From contig JADMKA010000001.1 of NCBI GenBank assembly GCA_018780145.1, positions 24,710 through 88,709 on the forward strand: 64,000 bases of DNA. Reading direction: 5' to 3'. This document shows, one piece after another, positions 53,919-64,000 of the stretch (position 1 is the stretch's first letter; every line of letters starts with the position of its first letter). The DNA comes from Vitreoscilla sp. GTDB taxonomy: Bacteria; Pseudomonadota; Gammaproteobacteria; Burkholderiales; Burkholderiaceae_C. A program made the position numbers and the translations under genes. A model generated the notes under the pieces. It had not been told where the DNA came from, did no database searches, and saw nothing but the letters and a program-made list of their open reading frames with translations.

Positions 53919-54797
53919 ATGTCTGCCCCGTCCACGTTGCGAACACCCTGGCTGCCCCGGCTGGTGCTCATGCCATCCTTCGTACTGTCGTTCTTCTTCA
54001 TCTACGGGCTGATGGCGTGGAACGGCTACCTCTCTCTCTCCGCCTCGCGCCTGCTGCCCAACTACGAGTTCGTCGGCCTGGCGCAGTACGCTGCCCTGTG
54101 GGAGAACGAACGCTGGTGGGTGGCGCTGCGCAACCTGGGCGTCTTCGGCGTGCTGTTCATCGGTGGCGGCATGGTCATCGGCTTGCTGCTGGCCATCCTG
54201 CTCGACCAGAAAGTGCGCGTCGAAGGCCTGCTGCGCACCATCTACCTGTACCCGATGGCGCTCAGCTTCATCGTCACTGGCACCGCCTGGAAGTGGATGC
54301 TCAACCCCGGTCTCGGGCTGGAGCACCTGATGCACCAATGGGGCTTCGAGAGATTCGAGTTCGGCTGGCTTGTTGATCCGGACATGGCGATCTACTGCAT
54401 CGTCATCGCCGGGATCTGGCAAAGCGCCGGTTTCGTGATGGCGTTGTTCCTGGCCGGCCTGCGTGGCATCGACGATTCGATCATCAAGGCCGCCCAGGTC
54501 GACGGCGCCAGCCTGCCGCGCATCTACTGGCGCATCATCATTCCGAGCCTGCGGCCGGTGTTTTTCTCGACGTTGATGGTGGTCAGCCACCTGGCGATCA
54601 AGAGCTTCGACCTGGTGATGGCGCTCACCGCCGGCGGCCCGGGCTACGCCACGGACCTGCCGGCCACCTTCATGTACACCATGGCCTTCTCGCGTGGGCA
54701 GATCGGCCTGGGCGCTGCCAGCGCCACGATCATGTTGGCCACCGTGGCTGCCATCGTCGTGCCCTACCTGTACTCCGAGCTGCGCGCCAGGCGATGA
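53919..54797 (+). CDS. gtsB: ABC sugar permease, GtsB-like (CUT1, MalF side)
   Basis: A 292-residue permease with six membrane segments. WLPRLVLMPSFVLSFFFIYG begins the first helix, LLPNYEFVGLAQYAALW follows, and the EAA loop has SIIKAAQVDGASLPRIYWR. ATG at 53919 avoids an N-terminal extension that would read through the hairpin. It overlaps the next permease by ATGA at 54794. Confidence 0.93.
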   Translation: MSAPSTLRTPWLPRLVLMPSFVLSFFFIYGLMAWNGYLSLSASRLLPNYEFVGLAQYAALWENERWWVALRNLGVFGVLFIGGGMVIGLLLAILLDQKVRVEGLLRTIYLYPMALSFIVTGTAWKWMLNPGLGLEHLMHQWGFERFEFGWLVDPDMAIYCIVIAGIWQSAGFVMALFLAGLRGIDDSIIKAAQVDGASLPRIYWRIIIPSLRPVFFSTLMVVSHLAIKSFDLVMALTAGGPGYATDLPATFMYTMAFSRGQIGLGAASATIMLATVAAIVVPYLYSELRARR

Positions 54798-55654
54798 ACG
54801 CACCGCGCTTCAACCTGCACCGCGCCCTGCTCTTCGGCGCCCTGGGGCTGTTTGCCCTGTTCTTCCTGACGCCGCTGTACGTCATGGTGGCGACCTCGCT
54901 GAAGAGCATGGAGGAGATTCGCACCGGCACGCTGCTCTCGCTTCCGTCCAGCCCCAGCTTCACCGCCTGGGCCACCGCCTGGTCGTCGGCCTGCACCGGC
55001 ACCGACTGCGGCGGGCTCAGGCCCTTCTTCATGAACTCGGTGCTGATGGTGTTGCCGGCGGTGGGCACGTCCACACTGATCGGCGCGCTGAACGGCTATG
55101 TGCTCAGCAAGTGGCGCTTCCGCGGCAGCGAGCTGATGTTCGCGATGATGCTGTTCGGCGTCTTCATGCCGATGCAGGTGGTGCTGCTGCCGATGAGCCA
55201 GGTGCTCGGCTGGCTGGGCATCGCCAATTCGGTGTGGGGGCTGATCCTGGTGCACGTGATGGCCGGCATTCCCAGCACCACGCTGTTCTTCCGGAACTAC
55301 TACGTGGGCCTGCCGGACGAGCTGATCAAGGCCGCGATGCTGGACGGCGCCTCGTTCTGGCAGATTTTCCGGCGCATCGTGCTGCCGCTGTCCACGCCCA
55401 TCCTGGTGGTCACGCTGATCTGGCAGTTCACCAACATCTGGAACGATTTCCTGTACGGCGTGGTGTTCTCCGGCGCCGACAGCAAGCCGATCACCGTGGG
55501 CCTGAACAACCTGGCCAACACCTCCAGCTCGGTCAAGGAATACAACGTGGACATGGCCGCCGCGATGATCGCCGCACTGCCCACGCTGTTCGTATACATC
55601 GTGGCAGGCAAATACTTCGTTCGTGGGCTGACGGCCGGCGCCGTGAAAGGTTGA
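54794..55654 (+). CDS. gtsC: ABC sugar permease, GtsC-like (CUT1, MalG side)
   Basis: A 286-residue permease. It starts MNAPRFNLHRALLFGALGLF, with MVATSLKSMEEIRTGTLLSL typical of MalG-type proteins, EAA loop ELIKAAMLDGASFWQIFRR, and C-terminus FVRGLTAGAVKG. The periplasmic insertion ACTGTDCGG has two Cys, as in its paralogue at 38088-38969. Forms the channel with GtsB. Confidence 0.93.
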   Translation: MNAPRFNLHRALLFGALGLFALFFLTPLYVMVATSLKSMEEIRTGTLLSLPSSPSFTAWATAWSSACTGTDCGGLRPFFMNSVLMVLPAVGTSTLIGALNGYVLSKWRFRGSELMFAMMLFGVFMPMQVVLLPMSQVLGWLGIANSVWGLILVHVMAGIPSTTLFFRNYYVGLPDELIKAAMLDGASFWQIFRRIVLPLSTPILVVTLIWQFTNIWNDFLYGVVFSGADSKPITVGLNNLANTSSSVKEYNVDMAAAMIAALPTLFVYIVAGKYFVRGLTAGAVKG

Positions 55655-55665
55655 AAGAAATCCAG

Positions 55666-56739
<1,074 letters not shown>

Positions 56740-56797
56740 ACGCCTCTCAGACCGGGGCGAGTGCACAAGCGGCCTGGCCGGCGTAGGATGCTTTCGC

Positions 56798-58045
56798 ATG
56801 AGACCCCCGGCCCCTGACTTCCGCAGCGCAGGCTTCCTGCGCGAGCAGGTGCTGCAGACCATGGCCTTCTACGACGCCCGGGCGGTGGACCCAAGCGGTG
56901 GCCTGTTTCAGTTCCTGCGTGATGACGGCAGCGTCTACGACCGCCACACCCGCCATCTGGTCAGCAGCACGCGCTACGTGTTCACCTTCGCCAATGCGGC
57001 GCGGCATTTTCCCGATCATCCCCAGGCGGGGCGCTGGCGCGAGACGGCGCGCCACGCACTGGATTTCGTCGAGCAGGTGCACCGCGATCCGGTGAACGGT
57101 GGCTACACCTGGACGCTGCACTGGGAAGGCGGGCAGAAGCACACCATCGACGCCACCCAGCACTGCTACGGCCTGGCCTTCGTGCTGTTGGCGCAGGCGC
57201 ACGCGTTGCGCGCCGGCATCGCCGACTCCCCGGCGCAGCTGAACGACACCTTCGCCCTGATGGAACGGCACTTCTGGGAACCCGCCGCCGGCCTCTATGC
57301 CGACGAGGCCACACCCGATTGGCAGGTGCTGCCGTACCGGGGCCAGAACGCCAACATGCATGCCTGCGAAGCGCTGCTGGCGGCCTACGAGGCCAGCCAC
57401 GAGGCAGCGTTCCTGCGCCGTGCCACCACGCTGGCGCAGTCGGTCACGCACCGCCTGGCAGCCCAATCCCGGGGCCTGATCTGGGAGCACTACCACGCCG
57501 ACTGGTCGGCCGACTGGGAGTACAACCGGCACGACCGCAGCAACATCTTCCGCCCCTGGGGCTTCCAGACCGGCCACCTCACCGAATGGGCCAAGCTGCT
57601 GCTGACCCTCGAGCGCCTGACCCCTGGCGTGCCCGAGGACAGCTGGATGCTGCACCACGCCCGCGAGCTGTTCGCCGCCGCCGTCCAGCACGGCTGGGAC
57701 CGCCACCACGGCGGACTGGTGTATGGCTTCGCACCCCACGGCAACCCGGCCGCCGACACCCACATGCACGTCTGCGACGGCGACAAGTACCACTGGGTGC
57801 AGGCCGAATCGATCGCTGCGGCGGCGGTGCTGGCCGAACGCACCCACGAAGGCGCCTACTGGGATTGGTACGACCGCCTCTGGGGCTATGCCTGGCAGCA
57901 TTTCGTCGACCACCAGCATGGCGCCTGGTTCCGCATCCTGTGCCACGACAACCGCAAGCTCACCGACGAGAAGAGCCCGGCCGGCAAGGTGGACTACCAC
58001 AACATGGGTGCCTGCTACGAGTGCATGGCGGCGCTGGCGCGGTAA
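56798..58045 (+). CDS. AGE-family aldose-ketose isomerase / 2-epimerase (mannose isomerase-like)
   Basis: A 415-residue cytoplasmic (alpha/alpha)6-barrel protein. GGYTWTLHWEG, DATQHCYGLAF, NANMHACEALL, FRPWGFQTGHLTEWAKLL and KYHWVQAES carry the conserved Arg, His and Glu positions of the AGE superfamily (N-acylglucosamine 2-epimerase, mannose isomerase, YihS). Behind a glucose/mannose importer, mannose to fructose isomerisation is the most economical role. Cellobiose or N-acylglucosamine epimerisation is an alternative. TAGGAT at 56784-56789 sits only 8 bp before the ATG, suggesting a near-leaderless extra promoter. Confidence 0.88.
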   Translation: MRPPAPDFRSAGFLREQVLQTMAFYDARAVDPSGGLFQFLRDDGSVYDRHTRHLVSSTRYVFTFANAARHFPDHPQAGRWRETARHALDFVEQVHRDPVNGGYTWTLHWEGGQKHTIDATQHCYGLAFVLLAQAHALRAGIADSPAQLNDTFALMERHFWEPAAGLYADEATPDWQVLPYRGQNANMHACEALLAAYEASHEAAFLRRATTLAQSVTHRLAAQSRGLIWEHYHADWSADWEYNRHDRSNIFRPWGFQTGHLTEWAKLLLTLERLTPGVPEDSWMLHHARELFAAAVQHGWDRHHGGLVYGFAPHGNPAADTHMHVCDGDKYHWVQAESIAAAAVLAERTHEGAYWDWYDRLWGYAWQHFVDHQHGAWFRILCHDNRKLTDEKSPAGKVDYHNMGACYECMAALAR

Positions 58046-58108
58046 ACCCGGTGCAGGCGAGCGCACGGCGGGCGGCAGAATCGGCCGGTCCCCACCCGTG
58101 ACCCGCCC

Positions 58109-60499
58109 ATGAAACGTGCCCTGAAGTTACTCGGCCTGGCCCTGCTGGGCCTGATCGTCGTCGCCGCCCTCGGGCTGGCCTGGTGGTGGCAAGCGCGGCT
58201 CCCGCAGCGCTCCGGCGAGTTGCCGCTGACAGGCCTGAAGGCCCCGGTTCAGGTCCGCTACGACGATTTCGGCGTGCCCCACATCCGCGCCGGGAGCGAG
58301 ACCGACCTGTACCGCGCCTTGGGCTATGTCCATGCCCAGGATCGGCTGTTCCAGATGGAGATCCTGCGCCGCCTGTCGCGCGGTGAACTGGCCGAGATCC
58401 TCGGGCCCAAACTGGTCGACACCGACCGGCTCTTCCGCAGCCTGGCCATCCGCCACCATGCCGATGCCTATGCCGCCCGGCTGGATCCGGCGGCACCGTC
58501 CACTGTGGCCCTGCAGGCCTACCTGGACGGCATCAACCAGTACCAGGCCGACCGGCCGGCGCCGATCGAGTTCGCCATCCTGGGCATCCCCAAGCGCCCC
58601 TTCACGATGGCCGACACCGCCAGCGTCGCCGGCTACCTGGCCTACAGCTTCGCTGCGGCCTTCCGGACCGAACCGGTGCTGAGCCGCATCCGCGACGAAC
58701 TCGGCGCCGAGCACCTGCAAATCTTCGATCTCGCCTGGCACCCAGAGGGCGTGACCCACGGCATGGCAGGCCTGGCGCCAGCAGACTGGCAAGGCCTGAA
58801 CCGCCTCGCCGCGCTCAGCCACGAGGCGCTGTCGAGCGCCGGCGTGCCGGTGTTCGAGGGCAGCAATGCCTGGGCCATCTCGGGTGCGCGCACCGCCAGC
58901 GGCAAGCCGCTGCTGGCTGGCGACCCGCACATCGCGTTCTCGGTACCAGCCGTCTGGTACGAGGCCCATCTGTCGGCGCCTGGTTTCGAGCTGTATGGCC
59001 TGCACCAGGCGCTGAACCCCTTTGCCCTGGTCGGCCACAACCAGCGGTTCGGCTGGAGCCTGACGATGTTCCAGAACGACGACCTCGACCTGATTGCCGA
59101 AAAGGTCAACCCGGACAATCCGAAGCAGGTTTGGGCAGCCGGCCAGTGGGCCGACCTGGTCGAGCGACAGGAAACCATCGCGGTCAAGGGTGGTGAGCCG
59201 GTCGCCATGACCTTGCGGCGCTCACCGCACGGCCCCATCGTCAACGATGCGCTGGACAAGAGCGTGGGCCAGCGCCCGATCGCCATGTGGTGGGCCTTCC
59301 TCGAAACCGAGAACCCCATCCTCGACGCCTTCTACAAGCTGGACCGCGCCGACACCCTGGCCAAGGCGCGCGAGGCCGCCAGCCTGATCCACTCGCCCGG
59401 CCTGAACGTGGTCTGGGCCAATGCGGCCGGCGACATCGGTTGGTGGGCCGCCGCCAAACTGCCCTTGCGACCGGCCGGCGTGGAGCCGAGCTTCATCCTG
59501 GATGGCGGCATGGCCGAGGCCGACAAGCGCGGCTTCCTGCCCTTCAGCCAGAACCCGCAAGAGGAAAACCCGGCCCGCGGCTACATCGTCTCGGCCAATC
59601 ACCAGCCTGCCGGCGAACAGCCGGTGCCTGGCTACTACAACCTCTGGGACCGCGCGCTGCGCCTGGACCAACAGCTCGCCGCCACCCCCACCGGCTGGGA
59701 CACCCCCCGCGCCCAATCGCTGCAACTGGACACACAGACCGGCTACGGGCCCCGCCTGCTGGCGTCGCTGCTGCCGGACCTGCGCGCCGCTGCCACCGGG
59801 CCGGGCGAACCCGCCCTGGTCGAGCAACTGGCCGCGTGGAAGGGCGACCACCCCGTCGACGCCGTGGCACCCACCTTGTTCAGCCAGTTTCTGTTCGACC
59901 TCGCCCGCGAAGCGCTCGGCGACGAGCTGGGCGAGGACGTGTTCAACCTGATTCGACGCACCCGCGCCCTGGACCATGCCCTGCCGCGCCTGGCGGCCGA
60001 CCCGGCCTCGCCCTGGTGGGACCGGCGCGGCACACCGGCCCACGAGACCCGGGCGGCCACGGTGTCGGCGGCCTGGCGGGCCACCGTGTCCCATTTGAAA
60101 GCCACGCTGGGCGACGACCCGGCCACCTGGACCTGGGGTCGCGCCCACCGGGTGACGCACGAGCATCCGCTGGGCAAACGGGCGCCGCTGGACCGGTTGT
60201 TCAACGCCGGCCCGTTCCCTGCCCCGGGCGGGCGGGAGACCCCCAACAACCTCAGTGGGCCGCTGTCGGCGGTGCCAGTCAGCGTGACCTATGGGCCGTC
60301 GACCCGCCGCGTGGTCGACCTCTCGGCCCCCGGCGCAGCCCGTGGCATCAACCCGGTGGGGCAGAGCGGCGTCAAGGGTGACCGCCACTATGCGGACCAG
60401 GCTGTGCTGTACGCCCAAGGTGCTTCGCGCGCCCAGCACCTGGACGAAGCCGATGTGGCCGGGCACACGCGGTCGGAGCTGAAGCTGACCGTTCGCTGA
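58109..60499 (+). CDS. Penicillin-acylase-family Ntn hydrolase
   Basis: A 796-residue precursor of the S45 family. The N-terminal hydrophobic segment KLLGLALLGLIVVAALGLAW directs or anchors it to the periplasm. After the alpha-chain region (VRYDDFGVPHIRAGSETDLY), Gly251-Ser252 in FEGSNAWA is the autoprocessing site that makes Ser252 the beta-chain N-terminal nucleophile. GDPHIAFSVP and LNVVWANAAGDIGWWAA are typical. The family cleaves amides such as beta-lactams, acyl-homoserine lactones and lipopeptides. It lies 63 bp after the AGE gene. Substrate unknown: either a cluster-specific amide or a functionally separate gene. Confidence 0.9.
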   Translation: MKRALKLLGLALLGLIVVAALGLAWWWQARLPQRSGELPLTGLKAPVQVRYDDFGVPHIRAGSETDLYRALGYVHAQDRLFQMEILRRLSRGELAEILGPKLVDTDRLFRSLAIRHHADAYAARLDPAAPSTVALQAYLDGINQYQADRPAPIEFAILGIPKRPFTMADTASVAGYLAYSFAAAFRTEPVLSRIRDELGAEHLQIFDLAWHPEGVTHGMAGLAPADWQGLNRLAALSHEALSSAGVPVFEGSNAWAISGARTASGKPLLAGDPHIAFSVPAVWYEAHLSAPGFELYGLHQALNPFALVGHNQRFGWSLTMFQNDDLDLIAEKVNPDNPKQVWAAGQWADLVERQETIAVKGGEPVAMTLRRSPHGPIVNDALDKSVGQRPIAMWWAFLETENPILDAFYKLDRADTLAKAREAASLIHSPGLNVVWANAAGDIGWWAAAKLPLRPAGVEPSFILDGGMAEADKRGFLPFSQNPQEENPARGYIVSANHQPAGEQPVPGYYNLWDRALRLDQQLAATPTGWDTPRAQSLQLDTQTGYGPRLLASLLPDLRAAATGPGEPALVEQLAAWKGDHPVDAVAPTLFSQFLFDLAREALGDELGEDVFNLIRRTRALDHALPRLAADPASPWWDRRGTPAHETRAATVSAAWRATVSHLKATLGDDPATWTWGRAHRVTHEHPLGKRAPLDRLFNAGPFPAPGGRETPNNLSGPLSAVPVSVTYGPSTRRVVDLSAPGAARGINPVGQSGVKGDRHYADQAVLYAQGASRAQHLDEADVAGHTRSELKLTVR

Positions 60500-60513
60500 C
60501 GGCGCGCGCCGTC
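60498..60513 (+). terminator. Palindrome at the end of the penicillin-acylase-family gene
   Basis: GACGGCGCGCGCCGTC is a perfect 16-bp palindrome overlapping the stop codon. As RNA it folds to a 6-bp stem with GCGC loop. No T-run follows, so termination efficiency is doubtful; a short GGCGT/ACGCC stem about 20 bp on precedes GCTTTTGG and might help. Confidence 0.4.
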
Positions 60514-60600
60514 CACATCTCATTTGCGGGGCGTTCCACGCCTTGATCGGGCTTTTGGCTGAACGGCTCACGCCGAAGATAGGCAGTGGTTGATGCCGAG

Positions 60601-60623
60601 ACGGCCCACGTGGGGTGGGCCGT
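60601..60623 (+). promoter_or_regulatory. 5'-leader hairpin of the chemoreceptor gene
   Basis: ACGGCCCAC (60601-60609) and GTGGGCCGT (60615-60623) form a perfect 9-bp stem with a 5-nt loop, ending about 10 bp before the AGGAG ribosome site of the chemoreceptor. It could be a leader stability or translation-control element, or a terminator for the gene upstream, though no T-run follows. Confidence 0.5.
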
Positions 60624-60646
60624 CGCATCACGCAGGAGAAAGCTGT

Positions 60647-62995
60647 ATGTCTTCGTTCGGCGTCGCCATTCTTCGGCCCGGCGCGCACCTGATGCGACGC
60701 CTGCGCATGCCCACCAAGATGGCACTGATGGGACTGATGCTCCTGGTGCCACTGCTGGTGCTGATCGCCTACAGCGCGCTGCAAGCGCAAACCGAACTCC
60801 GCTTCACCCGCGGCGAACTGGCAGGCGCCAAGGTCGTCGACGAACTGACCGAAGTCACCACGCTGCTGCAGACGCATCGCGGGCTCACCAGCCGGGCCCA
60901 GACCAGCGACACCGCCGCCGCAACCCAACGCGATGCGGTCCGGGTTCAGCTCAGAAACGCGGTCGCAGCGGTCGACGCCACCGCCAAGGACGGCCTGCCG
61001 TTCGACCTGGTCGACGCCTGGGCGCCGACCCGCGACGCCACACTGGCGCTGGCCGAGGGGAAGCACTCCGACAAGCGCAACGAAGCCTTCGCCGAGCACA
61101 GCCAACAGGTCGAGAAGCTCGCGCAACTCGTGCTGCTGGTGGGCGAGCGCTCCGGCCTGCTGCTGGATCCCGAGGCCGGCAGCTTCTTCCTGATGGATCT
61201 GGTGGTCGAGCGTGTCATTCCGTGGTCAGAGACCCTGGCCCAGGCCCGCGGACAAGGCGCTGCCCTGCTCGCCCGCGGCGACGCCAACAACGCCGAACGC
61301 GCCACCTTGGTCGGCCGCGCGGATTCGATGCGCATCGCCCTGGTCGACGTGGCCTTTCGGGTCGACGCGCTGCAGCGCGCAGGTGGCAAGGCCCCAACGG
61401 CCTGGGCTCCCGCCAAGGCAGCCACAACAACCTATGAAGAACAGGTTCGGAAGATATTCACGGCCGAGGCGATCACCGGCGAAGCCGCACCGTACTTCGA
61501 CCAGGGCACCGAGGCCATCGCCAAGCTGATCGACTTCAGGCGCGAGATCAATGGCCAGTTGCTGACCGAATTGAACGGCCGCATGGACCGGCTGAGCCGA
61601 CGGCTCTGGATCCAGCTGGGGGTGTCGGCCGCAGGCGTTCTGCTCATGGTCTACCTGGGCGCGGCCTTCTATGCAAGCTTCAGCGGCGCACTCACCGTGC
61701 TCAAACGTGGCGTCACCGCGGTCGCCGAAGGCGATCTGGCCTACAAGGTACAGGTGCAGGGCCGAGACGAACTCGCCGACATTGGGAGCGTGGTCGAGCG
61801 CATGAGCGAACGCCTGTCGACCATGGTGGCCGAGATCCGCAGCAGCGCGGTGCGGGTCGGCCTCTCAGGGCAGCAGTTGGCGATCAGTGGCGATGCCCTG
61901 TCTCAGCGCACCGAAGCCCAGGCGCAGAACCTCCAGGAGACCGTGGCCACCGTGGGACAGCTCAGCTCCGCCGTGTCGACCAATGCTGGCGCCGCCAGCC
62001 AGCTCGACCAGATCACCGTGCAATTGCGCCAGCAGGCCGAGGCCGGCGGGGCGGCCATGCGCGAGACCGTGTCGTCGATGACGACGCTGGAGGACAGCTC
62101 GCGCCGCGTGGGCGAGATCATCGGTGTGATCGATGGCATTGCCTTCCAGACCAACATCCTGGCGCTGAACGCTGCCGTCGAGGCGGCGCGCGCCGGCGAG
62201 GCTGGCCGTGGTTTCGCGGTGGTCGCCACCGAGGTTCGGCAACTCGCCCAGCGCAGTGCCGCTGCCGCGTCTGAAATCCGCCAGTTGATCGGCCAATCGA
62301 CCGAACAGGTGGGGCAGTCGGTGACCCGCATCCAGCGCACCAACGGCGCGCTCGACGCCGTGGTCTCCGGGGTGCGCGACGTCGCTGACCGGCTGCGCAG
62401 CATCGCCCAGGCCAGTGCCCAGCAGAGCGCCAGCCTGCAGGAGGTCTCACGAAGCGTCGGCAATCTCGACGAGATCACCCAGCAGAACGCCCGCATGGTG
62501 GACGAGTCGTCCCGCGCGTCGGGAGAGTTGGTGACCCGGGCGGCGCTGCTGACCGACGCGGTCGCTGCCATCCGCCTGCGCCAGGGCAGTGCGGACGAGG
62601 CGCGTGCCCTGGTGGACCGCGCCATGAACCTGATCCGTGAGCGCGGGCTGAGCGCTGCGGCGGCGGAGTTCCGGCGGGCCGACGGTGGCTTCCTGGACCG
62701 CGACCTCTATGTCTTCGTCACCGACCGGGACGGCCGCTACCACGTGCACGGTGCCAAGCCGTCCATGGAAGGCAAGTTGGTGCATGAAGTGCCGGGGATC
62801 GATGGTGACCGCTTCGCCCGCGAATCGTGGGAAGCAACCACCGGCAGCCATTGGGTCGAGTACAGCATCATCAACCAGCAGACCGGCAAGGTGCAACCCA
62901 AGGCCAGCTATGTCGTCGCCATCAACGACAAGCTGCTGGTGGGATGCGGCATCTACACATCGACCGGCCAAATCACCTCGGCTCTGGCCGGCTGA
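60647..62995 (+). CDS. Methyl-accepting chemotaxis protein with C-terminal cache-like domain
   Basis: A 782-residue chemoreceptor. TM1 is about 22-45. A helical periplasmic domain (about 46-320) with [18 protein letters not shown] resembles four-helix NIT/HBM-type sensors. TM2 about 322-345, HAMP, then signalling domain with [20 protein letters not shown]. After it, about residues 655-782 ([20 protein letters not shown], ending [19 protein letters not shown]) look like a single cache domain that must be cytoplasmic. ATG at 60647 follows AGGAGA; an in-frame ATG at 60590 would put the leader hairpin inside the gene. Confidence 0.92.
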   Translation: MSSFGVAILRPGAHLMRRLRMPTKMALMGLMLLVPLLVLIAYSALQAQTELRFTRGELAGAKVVDELTEVTTLLQTHRGLTSRAQTSDTAAATQRDAVRVQLRNAVAAVDATAKDGLPFDLVDAWAPTRDATLALAEGKHSDKRNEAFAEHSQQVEKLAQLVLLVGERSGLLLDPEAGSFFLMDLVVERVIPWSETLAQARGQGAALLARGDANNAERATLVGRADSMRIALVDVAFRVDALQRAGGKAPTAWAPAKAATTTYEEQVRKIFTAEAITGEAAPYFDQGTEAIAKLIDFRREINGQLLTELNGRMDRLSRRLWIQLGVSAAGVLLMVYLGAAFYASFSGALTVLKRGVTAVAEGDLAYKVQVQGRDELADIGSVVERMSERLSTMVAEIRSSAVRVGLSGQQLAISGDALSQRTEAQAQNLQETVATVGQLSSAVSTNAGAASQLDQITVQLRQQAEAGGAAMRETVSSMTTLEDSSRRVGEIIGVIDGIAFQTNILALNAAVEAARAGEAGRGFAVVATEVRQLAQRSAAAASEIRQLIGQSTEQVGQSVTRIQRTNGALDAVVSGVRDVADRLRSIAQASAQQSASLQEVSRSVGNLDEITQQNARMVDESSRASGELVTRAALLTDAVAAIRLRQGSADEARALVDRAMNLIRERGLSAAAAEFRRADGGFLDRDLYVFVTDRDGRYHVHGAKPSMEGKLVHEVPGIDGDRFARESWEATTGSHWVEYSIINQQTGKVQPKASYVVAINDKLLVGCGIYTSTGQITSALAG

Positions 62996-62999
62996 GCTG

Positions 63000-63046
63000 G
63001 AGCACCCGGTGCCGGCGTACCGGCCCCACCCGCCAAGCGGGTGCTC
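63000..63046. terminator. Candidate bidirectional terminator between convergent genes
   Basis: GAGCACCCG (63000-63008) and CGGGTGCTC (63038-63046) form a 9-bp stem enclosing a second small hairpin GCCGG-CGTA-CCGGC (63011-63024). It lies in the 90-bp gap between the convergent chemoreceptor and efflux genes. No T-run on either side. Confidence 0.4.
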
Positions 63047-63085
63047 AGCCGGCTTGGGAGTGGCCCGGCGCTCGGCTGAGGCCGG

Positions 63086-64000
63086 TCACTTGTCGGCAGG
63101 TGCACCCTGCGGTCCATGGGTCGGCAGCGTTGCCGTCTCGTGGCCGCGCCTGAAGCGCCGCGCGGCCCAGGCCGACAGGTTGGCCAGGTAGCTGTAGATC
63201 ACCGGCACCACCACCAGGGTCAGCATCGTCGAGGTGATGACCCCGCCGATGATGGCCCGGCCCATCGGCGCCTGGATCTCGCCCCCCTGGTTCAAGGCGA
63301 TGGCCATCGGCAGCATGCCGAAGACCATGGCCGCCGTGGTCATCATGATCGGCCGCATCCGGATCTGGCCCGCCTGCAGCAGGGCGTCGCGCACCGTCGC
63401 CCCCGCCTTGCGGGCGTGGTTGGCGAAATCCACCAGCAGAATCGCATTCTTGGTCACCAGGCCCATCAGCATCACCAGGCCGATCATCGAGAAAACGTTC
63501 AGCGTGGAGCGCCACAGCAGCAGCGCCAGCATCACCCCGATCAGCGCCAACGGCAGCGACACCATGATCGCGATCGGCTGCAGGAAACTGCCGAACTGGC
63601 TGGCCAGCACGATGTAGATGAAGATCACCGCCAGGCCCATGGCGCTCACCAGGCCCTTGAACGCCTCGGCCTGGTCGCGGCCCGCGCCGTCGACCATGAA
63701 GCTCACACCCGGCGGCAAGCGCGTCTCCTTGATGAGCTTCTGCACCTCGTCGTTCACGTCGCCCGATGGCCGGCCCTCGACGCCGGCGTAGACCGCCTCG
63801 CGCCGCTGCAGGTTCTGGCGGCGGATGACCTCGGGGCTGAACACCTGCTCGATGGTGGCGACCTGGTCGAGCGCGATCGGCGAGCCGTCCTTGGCGAAGG
63901 CCACCGGCAGCTTGCTCATCTGGTCGATGCGTTCGCGCTGGCCCTGCGGCAGGCGCAGCAGCACCTCGACCTGGTTGCCGTCCGGCGTGGTCCAGTAGGT
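63086..64000 (-). CDS. RND-family efflux transporter, C-terminal fragment (runs off right edge)
   Basis: 305 C-terminal residues of an HAE-1 (AcrB/MdtB-like) inner-membrane pump; the frame stays open to the window edge, reading TYWTTPDGNQVEVLLRLPQG at its start. The second periplasmic PN/DN portion is followed by at least five helices, including AVIFIYIVLASQFGSFLQP, GLVMLMGLVTKNAILLVDFA and GGVITSTMLTLVVVPVIYSY. RPIMMTTAAMVFGMLPMA and GGEIQAPMGRAIIGG are family hallmarks. The substrate cannot be told from this half. The membrane-fusion partner would lie upstream, outside the window. Convergent with the chemoreceptor. Confidence 0.93.
   Translation of the reverse strand, partial: TYWTTPDGNQVEVLLRLPQGQRERIDQMSKLPVAFAKDGSPIALDQVATIEQVFSPEVIRRQNLQRREAVYAGVEGRPSGDVNDEVQKLIKETRLPPGVSFMVDGAGRDQAEAFKGLVSAMGLAVIFIYIVLASQFGSFLQPIAIMVSLPLALIGVMLALLLWRSTLNVFSMIGLVMLMGLVTKNAILLVDFANHARKAGATVRDALLQAGQIRMRPIMMTTAAMVFGMLPMAIALNQGGEIQAPMGRAIIGGVITSTMLTLVVVPVIYSYLANLSAWAARRFRRGHETATLPTHGPQGAPADK

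Noticed and set aside
50421..54803. A 1460-codon open frame antisense to the acetylesterase and importer genes
   Set aside because: Same codon-bias artefact; no domain-like pattern, and it would cross two intergenic control regions.

Overview
The window is high-GC DNA (about two thirds G+C by eye), densely coding, with many 4-bp ATGA/GTGA stop/start overlaps. A Porin_4-type outer-membrane porin, cache-type chemoreceptors, a tandem glycine riboswitch in front of gcvTHP-sdaA and several betaproteobacterial-looking families point to a free-living or plant/soil-associated member of the Burkholderiales (Betaproteobacteria). The finer placement is inference. No rRNA, tRNA, insertion sequence, phage gene or CRISPR array was seen.

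Region 1 (1-11051) is a polyol/triose uptake and phosphorylation locus. A long minus-strand operon encodes a glycerol-type ABC importer (binding protein, two permeases, a DUF2160-like small membrane protein, two ATPases), a conserved small protein, DhaL, DhaK, an orphan branched-chain-amino-acid-type binding protein and the first 18 codons of a triose-phosphate-isomerase-family gene at the left edge. Divergent from it are a LacI-type regulator and a second, equally long DhaK paralogue without its own DhaL. The gene set fits uptake of glycerol, dihydroxyacetone or a C4 relative such as erythrulose.

Region 2 (11037-17095) holds mixed housekeeping and sensory genes: a cache chemoreceptor, a porin with its terminator, pyruvate kinase, a GYD-domain protein and a crotonase-fold protein lacking both catalytic glutamates.

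Region 3 (17178-26631) is a glycine/serine module: a tandem glycine riboswitch, gcvT, gcvH, gcvP and sdaA, degrading glycine and serine to C1 units, ammonia and pyruvate. It is followed by a PAS-PAS histidine kinase, a double-receiver response regulator and an OmpR-type regulator.

Region 4 (26661-60499) is a large glycan-utilisation locus. On the minus strand a TonB-dependent receptor with its own terminator is followed by a run of 12 genes: GH3, GH1, CUT1 binding protein, two permeases, ATPase, flavin-dependent tryptophan-halogenase-family protein, secreted endonuclease/exonuclease/phosphatase-family protein, GH3, GH2, GH127 and lipoprotein GH30. Divergently, an OmpR/TctE-type two-component system is followed by an SGNH acetylesterase, a complete GtsABC-MalK-like glucose/mannose importer, an AGE-family sugar isomerase/epimerase and a penicillin-acylase-family Ntn hydrolase. 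ATTAAY-N5-RKTAAT-like tandem boxes flank both ends of the two-component pair, suggesting that it controls both arms. The picture is outer-membrane import of a beta-linked, acetylated plant or fungal glycan carrying arabinose and uronic acid, periplasmic trimming, and import of monosaccharides by two ABC systems.

Region 5 (60498-64000) has a second chemoreceptor with an unusual C-terminal cache-like domain and the C-terminal part of an RND efflux pump running off the right edge.
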